A DNA stretch of 6,172 bases from Dechloromonas sp. (GTDB lineage: Bacteria; Pseudomonadota; Gammaproteobacteria; Burkholderiales; Rhodocyclaceae). Numbering within the stretch: position 1 is the first letter of the stretch; every line of letters starts with the position of its first letter. Where the stretch lies: the NCBI GenBank assembly GCA_013693915.1, contig CP059264.1:3866194-3872365 (forward strand). Direction: 5' to 3'. A program made the translations under genes and the position numbers. The notes below the pieces were generated by a model, which saw only the letters and a list, made by a program, of their open reading frames with translations, did not search any database and was not told where the DNA came from. Positions 5,622 to 6,172 of this stretch are shown piece after piece.

Positions 5622-6172
5622 CCATCCTTCCTTTCCAGCGCGGCCCGGATCCCGTCGTCGACCGTCGGGTAGGCGAGCCGCAGTTTCAGTTCGTTCTTGA
5701 GGCGCCGGTTGCCGATGCGGCGCGATTCGCGCATGAACGACATCTGCAACGGCGACAGACTCCGCGCGGCCTCGACGCGCGACAGGCGCGGCGGCCGCGG
5801 GAGCCCGAACGCGGCGGCCACGCGATCGAAGTAGTCGCCCATCCTGAGGTCGGAATCATCGACGACATTGTAGGCGCGATTGCTGCGCCCGTGACGCAGT
5901 GCCGCGATGCAGGTGGCGGCGAGGTCGTCGGCATGGATGTGATTGGAGTACACGTCATCGCTCTCGCTGAGCGCCGGCAAGCCCTTCTCCAGGCGCTCCA
6001 GCGGCAGGCGGTCGGCGGCGTAGATGCCGGGCGCGCGCAGGATCGAGACCTTCACCCCGGTCCGCCGCCCCCAGGCGCGTAGGCAGCGCTCGGCATCGAG
6101 CCGGCGGCCAGCGCGCGCGCTCTCGGCGTTCACCCGGCGCGTCTCGTCAATGCGGGCGCCGCCGCAGTCCCC
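5615..6172 (-). CDS. NAD-dependent epimerase/dehydratase family (atypical SDR, YeeZ-like), C-terminal part
   Basis: The frame is open from the right edge to TGA 5617-5615, giving the last 185 residues; the start and the NAD-binding GxxGxxG are outside. The fragment begins GDCGGARIDETRRVNAESARAG, the piece that in these proteins follows the S-T-x-V-Y-G loop carrying the catalytic Tyr. It continues with LRAPGIYAADRLPLERL (45-61), SNHIHADDLA (76-85), RAYNVVDDSDLRMGDYF (99-115), and the C-terminal ESRRIGNRRLKNEL with LAYPTVDDGIRAAL. This pattern is that of the atypical extended SDR group close to YeeZ, annotated as NAD(P)-dependent oxidoreductase or sugar-nucleotide epimerase-like, whose substrate is not known to me. 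GTG 6133 is open in frame but cannot be the true start because homology continues upstream to the edge. It overlaps the HemJ-like gene by 7 nt, suggesting one operon. Confidence 0.85.
   Translation of the reverse strand, partial: GDCGGARIDETRRVNAESARAGRRLDAERCLRAWGRRTGVKVSILRAPGIYAADRLPLERLEKGLPALSESDDVYSNHIHADDLAATCIAALRHGRSNRAYNVVDDSDLRMGDYFDRVAAAFGLPRPPRLSRVEAARSLSPLQMSFMRESRRIGNRRLKNELKLRLAYPTVDDGIRAALERKDGC

Noticed and set aside
6131..6133. GTG at 6133 as start of the epimerase
   Set aside because: The frame and the family-typical sequence continue upstream to the window edge, so this is an internal Val codon.

Overview
The window is GC-rich and every gene I can support lies on the minus strand, so transcription runs from position 6172 towards position 1. 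The gene content points to a betaproteobacterium, possibly Rhodocyclales (Accumulibacter or Dechloromonas-like). The pointers are a stand-alone THUMP-type rRNA methyltransferase, a HemJ/CopD-type membrane protein, a glycine-zipper lipoprotein and acyl-CoA enzymes. The taxon is an inference from gene families and was not tested by any search.

Right part (6172 to 2736), a compact housekeeping block: the 3' part of an SDR-type NAD-dependent epimerase, which runs off the right edge, overlaps by 7 nt a HemJ-like four-helix membrane protein. That gene shares one base (TGATG) with a THUMP-domain rRNA methyltransferase of the RlmL type. After a 31-nt gap comes a complete acetyl-CoA hydrolase/CoA-transferase (family I, 4-hydroxybutyrate CoA-transferase-like) with its catalytic Glu and glycine loop intact. 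The overlaps suggest co-transcription and translational coupling of the first three genes.

Middle part (2627 to 930), small envelope and unknown genes: a secreted Tyr/Pro/Trp-rich protein with a 15-bp tandem repeat, a glycine-zipper lipoprotein, and a short unknown gene with a helical, charged C-terminus. The first and last of these are each split between two reading frames. Each break sits at a short C/G homopolymer, so sequencing error, true decay or recoding must be distinguished. The four larger genes to the right show no such break.

Left part (929 to 1): a roughly 370-bp stretch without a convincing gene, containing a perfect 6-bp hairpin and one doubtful short ORF. It is followed by the N-terminal 187 residues of an AcsA-type acetate--CoA ligase, cut by the left edge. 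The CoA-ligase and the CoA-transferase both act on short-chain acyl-CoA, but about 2 kb of unrelated small genes separates them. I see no RNA gene, CRISPR array, phage gene or transposase, and nothing that amounts to a new multi-gene system. The points worth checking are the two split genes, the repeat tract and the unexplained left intergenic block.
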